The notes: generated by a model not told the origin, from the letters alone. A DNA stretch of 10,719 nt from Enteractinococcus sp. (GCA_029267455.1 JAJUIX010000021.1:1-10719), one strand, 5' to 3'; shown: positions 1-7,209, numbered from the stretch's first letter. A program made the numbers and translations.

Positions 1-2412
1 ACCGACGCCGAAGAGGCCGGTTGGAAAGCCCGCGTCGTCTCCGGCGACCGCGATACGTTCCAGCTCATTAACGACAACATCACCGTGCTCTACCCGATGC
101 GCGGCGTATCCGAACTGCCACCCTTCGACGCCGAGACCATCCAAGAACGGTACGGGGTGACGCCCGAACAATACCCGGACCTGGCCGCTCTGGTAGGCGA
201 GACGGCCGATAACTTGCCGGGAGTCCCTGGCGTGGGTCCCGGTTTCGCCGCCCGGTGGATCAATAAATACGGTGGCCTGCAGGGCATCTTCGACAATATT
301 GACGATATCGGTGGCAAAAAAGGCGAGGCGCTTCGCGAAAACCTTGCCGCGGTTAAACGCAACCGAGAGTTGAATGCACTCGTCACCGATCTCGAACTGC
401 CACTCGAACTCGAGGACGCCGTCCTCGTCAACCCCGACCATCACGAAGTCTCGGAGCTTTTTGACGCCCTGGAGTTCAACACCATCCGTGACCGGGTCTT
501 CAAAACCTTCGAGCAACGATTGGGTGCCGCAGAAGAACCACCTGCCGATGTCGAAATGCCCGAAACCACCCTGATCGACGCAGTTGAGGACTGGGAAACC
601 TTTTTGACGGGCGTTAAAGAACCCGTGGCAGTGTTCTTCTACATCAATCCACCGGCGGTCATCACCAAGCGGAAAATCCCCGCACCGGGGGACTACGGTC
701 AAATTCGTGCGGTCGGTTTCGCCACCGCTGACGCCACAGCCGTCATTGATATTGACAACGCGTCCAAGGAACTTGGCCAAGCCGTCGTTGCCTTCCTCTC
801 AGACTCGGCATACGCCAAAGTCGTCTACGACCTCAAAACCACCCTCAAAGCACTGGCTACTTCCGCCGAGGGCTCAGCGCTGCCGGCCCGTCCAGATGTC
901 AACACCTCCATTCTGGGGGTCGAAGACGACGTGCTGCTGTCTGCCTACATCCTGCAACCAGACCGTCGCGGCTACGACCTGAGTGATCTGGTGCAGACCT
1001 ATTTGAACACGCGGTTAGAAAGCATCGTCTCAACCGAGGACCAGGGCCAGCTTGAGCTCGAAGGGCTCGACGACGAGAACGTTGCTCGCTTAGCGCAGTA
1101 CGCTCGCAATGCCTGGATGATTCTCCGACTGAACGAGGTCATGGGGGAGCAGCTGAAAGAACGCGATGCCGTTTCGCTGCTGCATGACTTGGAGATCCCG
1201 CTGTCAGTCGTGTTGGCCAAGATGGAATTGATCGGTATCGGAATTGATCGGGAGCGCCTTGACAGTCTGTTGGATGGCTTTACCAACGAGGTTGAAAAGT
1301 CCCAGCAGTCCGCCTATGCCTCCATCGGGGGACAAGAAGTCAACCTCGCGTCACCGAAACAGCTGCAAACTGTGCTGTTCGAAACGCTGGACATGCCCAA
1401 AACTCGGCGCACCAAAACCGGTTACTCCACTGATGCCGACTCGTTGGCGGATCTCTTGGAAAAGACCGATCACCCGTTCCTGCATAATCTCATGGCCTTT
1501 CGTGACGCCACGAAATTGCGCCAAACCGTGCAGGGCCTACTGGATTCCATCGCCGACGACGGACGGATCCACACCCGGTTCTCCCAAACCGCTGCAGCCA
1601 CGGGCCGCCTCTCGTCGTTGAACCCGAACCTGCAGAACATTCCGGTCCGGACCCCTGCGGGTCGTCAAATCCGTGATATCTTCGTCGCCGGTACCAACCC
1701 GCACGCCGAGGAACCCACGACCCTGCTGACCGCCGACTACTCGCAGATCGAAATGCGCATTATGGCCCACATGTCCGGAGACGAAGGACTCATCCAGGCC
1801 TACCAAGACGGCGAAGATCTGCACCGTTTCGTCGGTTCCCAGGTTTTTGACGTCCCACCCGAAGACGTCACCACCTCAATGCGTGACAAAGTCAAAGCGA
1901 TGTCCTACGGCCTGGCCTACGGGCTGAGCTCATTTGGTCTGTCACGTCAGCTGCGCATTTCCGTGGATGAAGCTCGCGAGCTGATGACCAGTTACTTTGA
2001 CCGCTTCGGGGCCGTGCAACGATACCTGCGGAATGTAGTTCGCCAGGCGCGCAAAGACGGCTATACCCAGACCATGCTGGGTCGACGTCGGTATTTGCCG
2101 GACTTGAAATCGGACAACCGGCAACTTCGAGAGATGGCCGAACGTGCCGCCTTGAACGCACCAATTCAAGGCTCAGCCGCAGACCTCATCAAAAAAGCGA
2201 TGCTCGGTGTACAAGACCGCCTCGAGCGCGACGGCTTGAAGTCGCGCATGATTTTGCAGGTCCATGACGAACTGATCCTGGAAGTCATCGAGTCCGAGGT
2301 TGAGGCTGCTGAACAAATTTTGGTCGAAGAAATGTCGTCAGCGGCGACCCTGAAGGTACCTCTTGATGTGCAAGTTGGAAAAGGCTACTCCTGGCATGAG
2401 GCCGCACACTAA
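1..2412 (+). CDS. polA: DNA polymerase I, 5'-truncated by window edge
   Basis: Family A DNA polymerase for Okazaki-fragment processing and repair synthesis. The frame is open to base 1, so the true start lies outside; 803 residues are visible and about 120 are probably missing. Visible order: the end of the 5' nuclease domain (GDRD metal-site motif, residues 15-18; helix-hairpin DNLPGVPGVG from about 70), a 3'-5' exonuclease-like domain (about 195-380), and the polymerase domain. Motif A DYSQIEMR begins at 579, motif B holds R628, K632, Y636 and Y640, and motif C is HDE at 755-757. The exonuclease carboxylates are gone: the first motif reads VAVFFYINPPA (209-219) and the third has N370 where Asp is expected, so proofreading should be absent, as known for mycobacterial Pol I. 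Y636 replaces the Phe of E. coli Pol I (F762). The GTG at 85 is an internal codon, not the start. The gene ends in TAA. Confidence 0.97.
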   Translation, partial: TDAEEAGWKARVVSGDRDTFQLINDNITVLYPMRGVSELPPFDAETIQERYGVTPEQYPDLAALVGETADNLPGVPGVGPGFAARWINKYGGLQGIFDNIDDIGGKKGEALRENLAAVKRNRELNALVTDLELPLELEDAVLVNPDHHEVSELFDALEFNTIRDRVFKTFEQRLGAAEEPPADVEMPETTLIDAVEDWETFLTGVKEPVAVFFYINPPAVITKRKIPAPGDYGQIRAVGFATADATAVIDIDNASKELGQAVVAFLSDSAYAKVVYDLKTTLKALATSAEGSALPARPDVNTSILGVEDDVLLSAYILQPDRRGYDLSDLVQTYLNTRLESIVSTEDQGQLELEGLDDENVARLAQYARNAWMILRLNEVMGEQLKERDAVSLLHDLEIPLSVVLAKMELIGIGIDRERLDSLLDGFTNEVEKSQQSAYASIGGQEVNLASPKQLQTVLFETLDMPKTRRTKTGYSTDADSLADLLEKTDHPFLHNLMAFRDATKLRQTVQGLLDSIADDGRIHTRFSQTAAATGRLSSLNPNLQNIPVRTPAGRQIRDIFVAGTNPHAEEPTTLLTADYSQIEMRIMAHMSGDEGLIQAYQDGEDLHRFVGSQVFDVPPEDVTTSMRDKVKAMSYGLAYGLSSFGLSRQLRISVDEARELMTSYFDRFGAVQRYLRNVVRQARKDGYTQTMLGRRRYLPDLKSDNRQLREMAERAALNAPIQGSAADLIKKAMLGVQDRLERDGLKSRMILQVHDELILEVIESEVEAAEQILVEEMSSAATLKVPLDVQVGKGYSWHEAAH

Positions 2413-2504
2413 CTTGGCGAGCCTCATTGGTGCTGAAATATTCAACGAACTTGCAAGGACGCGTTGTCCCACATATCAACAACGGCGCCGGTCTTACGTT
2501 GATT

Positions 2505-2533
2505 TTGACAGGACGAATACCGTACTATATTAA
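2505..2533 (+). promoter_or_regulatory. Probable rpsA promoter
   Basis: A perfect -35 hexamer TTGACA (2505-2510) is followed 17 bases later by TATTAA (2528-2533), with alternative -10 hexamers TATATT (2526) and TACTAT (2523) in the same AT-rich patch. Transcription would begin near 2540, giving rpsA a leader of about 100 nt. A second, weaker pair, TTGCCT (2537) and TATGAT (2562) with 19-bp spacing, could give a shorter leader. A strong housekeeping-sigma promoter fits a gene for an abundant ribosomal protein. Confidence 0.65.
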
Positions 2534-2561
2534 ACGTTGCCTATTTTGGCAGAACAATGAT

Positions 2562-2588
2562 TATGATGTGGCGGACTGCCGCGTCATA
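2562..2588 (+). promoter_or_regulatory. Inverted repeat in rpsA leader
   Basis: TATGA (2562-2566) can pair with TCATA (2584-2588), and inside it GCGG (2571-2574) with CCGC (2579-2582) around loop ACTG, with an asymmetric internal loop. It lies in the predicted 5' leader, 50 bases before the rpsA start. S1 represses its own translation through leader structure in E. coli; whether this hairpin does anything similar here is inference only. Confidence 0.3.
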
Positions 2589-2638
2589 AAACCCGTAAGT
2601 TTATCAACCATATTAATCCATATCGGAGTCCCTACTAC

Positions 2639-4105
2639 ATGACCACTACTAGCAACGCCCCGCAGGTCGCTGTGAACGACGTCGGCTCGGCTGAAGAATT
2701 CATGGCCGCTGTCGATGAAACCATCAAATACTTCAACGATGGCGACCTGGTGGCTGGCACCGTCGTCAAAGTCGACCGAGACGAAGTACTGCTCGACATC
2801 GGCTACAAGACCGAAGGTGTCATTCCTTCACGTGAACTGTCCATCAAAAACGACGTCGATCCTGACGATGTCGTTGAGGTTGGCGATTCCGTTGAAGCAC
2901 TGGTTCTCACCAAAGAAGATAAAGAAGGTCGCCTGATCCTCTCCAAGAAACGCGCACAGTACGAGCGCGCTTGGGGCGACATCGAAAAGATCAAGGAAGA
3001 AGACGGTGTTGTCACCGGTACCGTGATCGAAGTTGTCAAGGGTGGTCTGATCCTCGACATAGGGCTCCGTGGCTTCCTGCCGGCTTCTCTCGTCGAGATG
3101 CGTCGGGTTCGCGATCTGGCCCCATACGTTGGGCAAGAACTTGAAGCCAAGATCATCGAACTGGACAAGAACCGTAACAACGTCGTGCTGTCACGTCGTG
3201 CATGGCTCGAACAGACACAGTCCGAAACCCGCACGAACTTCCTTCAGGCACTGCAGAAGGGCCAAGTCCGTACCGGTATCGTCTCGTCGATCGTCAACTT
3301 CGGTGCGTTCGTCGACCTCGGTGGCGTCGACGGTCTGGTCCACGTTTCCGAACTTTCCTGGAAGCACATCGATCACCCATCAGAGGTCGTCGAAGTTGGT
3401 CAGGAAGTCACCGTCGAAGTACTCGACGTCGATATGGACCGCGAACGCGTTTCCCTGTCACTCAAGGCCACTCAAGAAGATCCATGGCAGGTCTTCGCCC
3501 GCACGCACGCGCTGGGACAAATCGTACCTGGTCGCGTCACCAAGATTGTGCCATTCGGTGCATTCGTACGTGTCGAAGACGGCATCGAAGGCTTGGTTCA
3601 CATTTCCGAGCTGGCGAACCGCCACATCGATACTGCCGAGCAGGTCGTTTCCGTTAACGAAATCCTGTACGTCAAAGTCATTGACATTGACCTGGACCGC
3701 CGCCGTATCTCACTGTCCCTCAAGCAGGCCAACGAAGGCGTCGACCCAGAAGGTACCGACTTCGATCCAGCCCTCTACGGTATGACCGCCGACTACGACG
3801 AAGACGGCAACTACAAGTACCCAGAAGGCTTCGACCCGGAATCCAACGAATGGATGGAAGGCTACGAAGAAGAACGTGCCGCTTGGGAACAGCAATACGC
3901 CGAAGCCCAAGCTCGTTGGGAAGCACACAAGGAACAAGTTGCCCGCCACATGGCCGAGGCACAAGAAGCCGCTACTGCAAGCCCAGCCGACACCGGTGCA
4001 GCATCGTACTCCTCCGAGGACGACGAGACACCTGCAGAAGACACCGGCACGCTGGCTTCCGACGAAGCCCTTGCCGCACTGCGTGAAAAACTCACCGGGA
4101 ACTAA
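2639..4105 (+). CDS. rpsA: 30S ribosomal protein S1
   Basis: RNA-binding protein of the small ribosomal subunit that helps recruit and unfold mRNA. The protein has 488 residues with four S1 (OB-fold) domains at about 35-104, 123-188, 208-277 and 293-363; E. coli S1 has six, while four is usual for actinobacteria. Domains 3 and 4 carry the strongest RNA-binding signatures (NFGAFVDL at 220, PFGAFVRV at 305). The tail 364-488 has a Glu/Trp/Tyr-rich charged helix, a low-complexity Ala/Ser/Asp/Glu linker and a final helix ending EALAALREKLTGN. The ATG at 2639 fits the family N-terminus, and GGAG (2625-2628) lies 10 nt upstream. It has its own promoter and a strong downstream hairpin, so it is probably monocistronic. 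The codons look biased as expected for high expression. Confidence 0.98.
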   Translation: MTTTSNAPQVAVNDVGSAEEFMAAVDETIKYFNDGDLVAGTVVKVDRDEVLLDIGYKTEGVIPSRELSIKNDVDPDDVVEVGDSVEALVLTKEDKEGRLILSKKRAQYERAWGDIEKIKEEDGVVTGTVIEVVKGGLILDIGLRGFLPASLVEMRRVRDLAPYVGQELEAKIIELDKNRNNVVLSRRAWLEQTQSETRTNFLQALQKGQVRTGIVSSIVNFGAFVDLGGVDGLVHVSELSWKHIDHPSEVVEVGQEVTVEVLDVDMDRERVSLSLKATQEDPWQVFARTHALGQIVPGRVTKIVPFGAFVRVEDGIEGLVHISELANRHIDTAEQVVSVNEILYVKVIDIDLDRRRISLSLKQANEGVDPEGTDFDPALYGMTADYDEDGNYKYPEGFDPESNEWMEGYEEERAAWEQQYAEAQARWEAHKEQVARHMAEAQEAATASPADTGAASYSSEDDETPAEDTGTLASDEALAALREKLTGN

Positions 4106-4140
4106 CGTGACCGCCCGCAGGGCATAACGTAAATCCTCAA

Positions 4141-4184
4141 CGTAGGCCGCCACTCACCAGCTGAGTGGCGGCCTACGGCTTTAA
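4141..4184 (+). terminator. Hairpin terminator after rpsA
   Basis: A perfect stem: CGTAGGCCGCCACTCA (4141-4156) pairs with its complement at 4162-4177 around the 5-base loop CCAGC, giving 16 bp. A short CTTTAAAA follows on the plus strand. The T-run is weak, but stem length and position 35 bases after the rpsA stop make termination likely. It lies between convergent genes and may also stop minus-strand transcripts coming from trpF, though no T-run follows on that strand. Confidence 0.85.
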
Positions 4185-4226
4185 AACACAACAGCAGTGA
4201 CGGTCGCAAACGGCGGAGGCGGGTTT

Positions 4227-4252
4227 GCCTACTGTTGTTGCCTACTGTTGTT
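4227..4252. repeat. 13-bp tandem duplication at trpF stop
   Basis: GCCTACTGTTGTT occurs twice head to tail (4227-4239 and 4240-4252), and a further TG extends the similarity. The right copy holds the trpF stop codon and its last Gln codons on the minus strand; the left copy repeats them out of frame just after the stop. It looks like a recent replication-slippage duplication that leaves the protein unchanged. Confidence 0.85.
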
Positions 4253-4799
4253 GGGTACCGCGCACGGCCTCGATAAAGGCCTTCATGAGGTGATAATCTT
4301 TCTGACCCGGTCGAGACTCGACTCCGGACGAGACGTCGACGCCGTCGGGCTGATACGCGGCTATCACTTCCGCCACATTCTCCGGATTCAAACCGCCGGC
4401 TAAAATAAACGGCGCCTTCACGTCATGTACCCAGTCGGGTACCTCGGTTCGAGTACCTGTACCGTGTGAGGGATCGTAGAACCAATAGTCTAATCCGTCT
4501 GTGGATTCCGGGGGAGTGGATGAGGCCAGCGCCAAGGAGTCGACCTGAGCGGGTTCATAGAGCTGCACTGTATCGACGACATCTTGTAACGGTTTGACGT
4601 GCTCTAGCGTTAGTCCCACGGCAAATGTCTTGATCCGTCCGTCGGCGTGTTTGACCAGTTCGCGAGCGGTTTCGACATCGATCAGACGATTCGAATGCGG
4701 CACACGCATCAGCCCAATGGCGTCATAACCAAGTTCGATGGCCCACCGCAGCTGTTCAACCGTGGTGATCCCGCAGACTTTAACAAAGAGTTCAGACAT
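4242..4799 (-). CDS. trpF: TrpF-like phosphoribosylanthranilate isomerase
   Basis: A TIM-barrel protein of 185 residues that should convert N-(5'-phosphoribosyl)anthranilate to the carboxyphenylamino-deoxyribulose phosphate in tryptophan synthesis. Family marks: KVCGIT near the start with catalytic Cys9, VPHSNR (33-38, equivalent to the SPR segment), VQLYE (78-82), general-acid candidate Asp109 in FYDPSHGTGT, LAGGLNPENV (133-142) and GVDVSSGVE (153-161). It is shorter than the usual ~200-210 residues: the stretch between VQLYE and Asp109 lacks roughly 12 residues and the usual IKAV strand. The start at 4799 is chosen because AGAAGG lies 9 nt upstream and the protein then begins like the family; an ATG at 4829 would add ten atypical residues. 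It overlaps the upstream methyltransferase gene by 8 bp, which suggests translational coupling. No other trp gene is in view. Tryptophan synthesis is the best guess; the divergence leaves room for another substrate. Confidence 0.85.
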   Translation of the reverse strand: MSELFVKVCGITTVEQLRWAIELGYDAIGLMRVPHSNRLIDVETARELVKHADGRIKTFAVGLTLEHVKPLQDVVDTVQLYEPAQVDSLALASSTPPESTDGLDYWFYDPSHGTGTRTEVPDWVHDVKAPFILAGGLNPENVAEVIAAYQPDGVDVSSGVESRPGQKDYHLMKAFIEAVRGTQQQ

Positions 4800-5886
4800 G
4801 TGCGTCGACCTTCTGTGATTGCGTAACAATAAAACGCTTATCTCGCGCCAGCTGCCAGGTAGGTCCCACCCGGTGCCGCAGCTGCGGTCGATAATTTCGT
4901 GCAGCGTTAAACACCGTCAACAGTACACCACCGGGTTTGAGTGTTCGAGCTACTTCATCGAACAGGAAAAACGCGATGTCACTCGTGAGGTGTGTCCCGA
5001 CATGAAACGGCGGATTCAGCACCACCGCATCCACTGAGTTATCCGCGAGCTGCTCTAGCCCGGATTGATGCAGCACCTGGACATCTTCGATGTCATTGGC
5101 CGCCAGGGTCGCCGTCGTGGACTGAACCGCTGAAGCTGAATCATCCGTGGCGATCAATGTCGCGTTGCGATACCGCTGCGCCAAGGTAGTGACGATCGTG
5201 CCGTTGCCGCACCCTAAATCCACGATCGTGGCACCCGAGGTGAACTGCTCAGGCGGATTCGCGTAGAGGGTCTTCAATAACAACTTGGTACCCGGATCCA
5301 GCCGCGCTGCACCAAAGGTCAGTCCGTAAGCGCGAAGCTGCACGTCCTTGCCCGCAACCTGCACAACGTTCTTCCGTGGTATTCGCGGCGGCGTCTCGCC
5401 GTGCAACTCCTTGGGGGATTGGGCGCGCAAGGCTCTGGCCTTGTAGTATCCGCGGGAGGCAGACACGTCATCGAAAACCTGTTCTAACACCGTGTTCATC
5501 GAAAAGTTCAAGTGCCGTTGGAGCTGGCCTGCCAGGAACATCACATCCGCAGAACCCCAGCGGGCCACATGCCACGCCACTTCCTCCAACGCTTCTAAGG
5601 GGCGAGCGAGCCGGTACAGCACCGTCGCCGCTTCTGAAAGAGCAGCGCGAGACGGAGCTACTTCGACGGGACCGGTAATAGCTCCCTGTTCGGCGGCCAA
5701 TGCGGCGGAATCCTGCACAAAGCGTACATTCAGTTCATGCTTTCTGGCCCATGAGCTCAGCGCACCGGTCACATCATGAATGACCACCACGGGTGCGGTA
5801 CGGCGCCACGGTTCAGCCTCGAAAGCTTCCTGGGCGACGCGTAACAGCATTCGATCCACGTTATCTGGCGCCAACTGTTGGGTCAT
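4792..5886 (-). CDS. RsmC/RlmG-like SAM-dependent methyltransferase
   Basis: A class I methyltransferase of 364 residues with the two-half architecture of the guanine-N2 rRNA methyltransferases RsmC (16S G1207) and RlmG (23S G1835). The N-terminal half (about 1-180) is a degenerate, methyltransferase-like domain without a SAM motif. The C-terminal half carries SAM-binding motif I VDLGCGNGT (222-230) and the catalytic motif NPPFH (291-295), typical of base-amino methylation. The end (FNAARNYR ... KRFIVTQSQK) resembles the RlmG C-terminus somewhat more than RsmC, so the rRNA target is uncertain. The ATG at 5886 is preferred: it sits 2 nt after the stop of the YigZ-family gene, while the in-frame GTG at 5907 would overlap that gene. 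Its own ribosome binding site is weak (AGGA 12 nt upstream), consistent with coupled translation. It overlaps trpF at its 3' end. Confidence 0.88.
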   Translation of the reverse strand: MTQQLAPDNVDRMLLRVAQEAFEAEPWRRTAPVVVIHDVTGALSSWARKHELNVRFVQDSAALAAEQGAITGPVEVAPSRAALSEAATVLYRLARPLEALEEVAWHVARWGSADVMFLAGQLQRHLNFSMNTVLEQVFDDVSASRGYYKARALRAQSPKELHGETPPRIPRKNVVQVAGKDVQLRAYGLTFGAARLDPGTKLLLKTLYANPPEQFTSGATIVDLGCGNGTIVTTLAQRYRNATLIATDDSASAVQSTTATLAANDIEDVQVLHQSGLEQLADNSVDAVVLNPPFHVGTHLTSDIAFFLFDEVARTLKPGGVLLTVFNAARNYRPQLRHRVGPTWQLARDKRFIVTQSQKVDAHV

Positions 5887-5888
5887 AC

Positions 5889-6584
5889 TCACACAATATC
5901 CTGCCACTGGGTACCCACCGGGGTAGCCTCGAGTTCACCGGCCGTGATCGAGGCCAGACGGGCATTGAACTGCTCAAGTGCGTCATCGGCGTCGTCCAGC
6001 CCCACGGTCAGGGTCGCCTGCGGGCCGGCATAATCGGTACCTAACACGGCAAAATGTGCCGAACGTAGCTCATTTTCCACTCGCCCCACCTCACCGTGGG
6101 GTGCCTGCAGAGCCACATGCAACATGCGTTGCCGGGGGACCAACGGGGTCTGCTCGAGCGCCGCGACCACCGTATCTGAGTAGGCGCGAACCAAGCCACC
6201 CGCGCCCAGTTTCACGCCACCAAAATACCGCACTGCGATCGCGCACACGTCGGAGAGGTCAGCGTATTCTTCGCCCGCGTGCACCGCACGATAATTCGTC
6301 AGCGCCTGAAGCATCGGCATCCCAGCGGTCCCGGCGGGCTCGCCGTCATCCGACGAGCGCTGCACGTCTCGGTCCGGTCCCAGGACGAAGGCGGGCACAA
6401 CGTGCGTTGCCGAATGATGCACCCCGCGTACCTCGTCGATCCAGGCTCTGGCTTCGTCTTCTGTCTCGACTCGGCGAATCATACCGATAAACTCAGAGCG
6501 GCGGATATCTAAGGTGACCTCCACTGGATCGCGGTGGGCCACCACGGTATAACGTCTCGTACGAGCAGAATCAGCATGTTGCAT
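5889..6584 (-). CDS. YigZ/IMPACT (UPF0029) family protein
   Basis: A 231-residue member of the YigZ/IMPACT family. The N-terminal UPF0029 domain carries the signature SDDGEPAGTAGMPML, followed by VRYFGGVKLGAGGLVRAY; the C-terminal third matches the ferredoxin-like DUF1949 domain. The eukaryotic relative IMPACT binds the translation regulator GCN1, and nucleic-acid binding has been proposed for bacterial members, but the bacterial function is not established. The start is uncertain. The ATG at 6584 gives an N-terminus of family length but has no clear ribosome binding site. The ATG at 6608 adds eight residues and has GAGGTG 7 nt upstream, but would start 1 nt from the divergent coaE start. It is the first gene of a minus-strand trio; its promoter must lie inside coaE, and only a weak candidate is seen there (TTGCGC with TCCAAT, 18-bp spacing, near 6637-6666). 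Confidence 0.92.
   Translation of the reverse strand: MQHADSARTRRYTVVAHRDPVEVTLDIRRSEFIGMIRRVETEDEARAWIDEVRGVHHSATHVVPAFVLGPDRDVQRSSDDGEPAGTAGMPMLQALTNYRAVHAGEEYADLSDVCAIAVRYFGGVKLGAGGLVRAYSDTVVAALEQTPLVPRQRMLHVALQAPHGEVGRVENELRSAHFAVLGTDYAGPQATLTVGLDDADDALEQFNARLASITAGELEATPVGTQWQDIV
6548..6555 (+). promoter_or_regulatory. Weak candidate -10 for coaE
   Basis: TATAAC (6548-6553), overlapping TAACGT (6550-6555), lies about 55 bases before the coaE start, inside the antisense YigZ gene. No good -35 is present; TGGATC at 6525-6530 matches only half of the consensus. It is the best plus-strand candidate between the divergent genes. Confidence 0.3.
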
Positions 6585-6609
6585 GCACCCAAGTCTACCC
6601 AGGAGCATT

Positions 6610-7209
6610 ATGCGTCACCTCGCACTCACCGGCGGCATTGGATCGGGCAAGTCGACCGTCGCGCAATTTTTCGCTGAACGCGGCGCGACCATCATCGACG
6701 CCGATGCCATTTCTCGATCCCTCATGGAACCCGGCCAGCAAGTGCTGGCCGACGTCATTGAAACCTTCGGAGACCACCTGCTCGACGACACAGGCCGGTT
6801 GGATCGCCAGGCGCTGGCCAGCATTGTGTTCAATGACGACGACGCCCGGCAACGGCTCAATGCCATTGTGCATCCCGCGGTGCGCGCTGAATCACAGCGA
6901 CAGCGCGAGGAGGCTCTTGCCGCGGACCCCGACCACGCTGTCATCATTCAAGACATCCCATTGCTGGTTGAAACCGGCCAGGCGGAGAATTTTGACGGCG
7001 TCATTGTGGTTCACGCTGATCAGCCCACCCGCCTGCAGCGACTGGTCGAGGCCCGGGGGATGACCGCCGAGGATGCCCGGGCACGCATCGCCGCCCAGGC
7101 CACGGATGAGCAACGCAAAGCTGTCGCCGACTGGCTCATCGATAATTCCGGGTCCCTCAAGGAGACCGAAGCCCAAGTAGACGCCGTATGGAAAGAGCTC
7201 ACAAGTTGA
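6610..7209 (+). CDS. coaE: Dephospho-CoA kinase
   Basis: Last step of coenzyme A synthesis: ATP-dependent phosphorylation of the 3'-hydroxyl of dephospho-CoA, in the cytoplasm. A 199-residue P-loop kinase of usual bacterial length. The Walker A motif GGIGSGKST is at residues 8-16; DAD at 30-32 is the conserved acidic site near the substrate; IPLLVE lies in the CoA-domain region; and the lid-like segment around VEARGMTAEDARARI carries the expected arginines. There is no C-terminal GrpB/UPF0157 extension like the one fused to CoaE in mycobacteria. The start at 6610 puts the P-loop at the family distance, and AGGAG (6601-6605) precedes it by 4 nt. The in-frame ATG at 6583 would add nine atypical residues. 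The 3' end overlaps the antiporter gene, so the two are probably co-transcribed. Confidence 0.97.
   Translation: MRHLALTGGIGSGKSTVAQFFAERGATIIDADAISRSLMEPGQQVLADVIETFGDHLLDDTGRLDRQALASIVFNDDDARQRLNAIVHPAVRAESQRQREEALAADPDHAVIIQDIPLLVETGQAENFDGVIVVHADQPTRLQRLVEARGMTAEDARARIAAQATDEQRKAVADWLIDNSGSLKETEAQVDAVWKELTS

Larger units (their letters stand above)
2413..2638. other. polA-rpsA intergenic region
   Basis: About 225 bases, visibly more AT-rich than the flanking genes. It holds the rpsA promoter and leader. Just after polA there is a weak inverted repeat, CGTTGT (2462-2467) with ACAACG (2479-2484), but no T-run follows, so it is a poor terminator candidate. A 71-codon frame starting at a GTG (2427) overlaps the rpsA start. 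The strongest promoter lies inside that frame and it has no recognisable protein features, so I treat it as chance. Confidence 0.7.

Noticed and set aside
85..87. GTG at 85 as the polA start
   Set aside because: The frame is open to base 1 and residues before it include the GDRD nuclease motif, so the gene continues beyond the left edge.
2457..2484. Short hairpins after polA as a terminator
   Set aside because: Stems are 4-6 bp and no T-run follows; polA may read through or stop by another mechanism.
2427..2642. 71-codon frame overlapping the rpsA start by ATGA
   Set aside because: It has no family features, starts with GTG without a ribosome binding site, and contains the rpsA promoter, so most transcripts would lack its start.
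4113..4123. GCCC-GCA-GGGC mini-hairpin after rpsA
   Set aside because: Only 4 bp with a 3-base loop; the 16-bp hairpin just downstream is the credible terminator.
3710..4153. 147-codon antisense frame over the end of rpsA
   Set aside because: It mirrors the biased codons of rpsA, lacks motifs, and runs through the terminator hairpin; it is a shadow.
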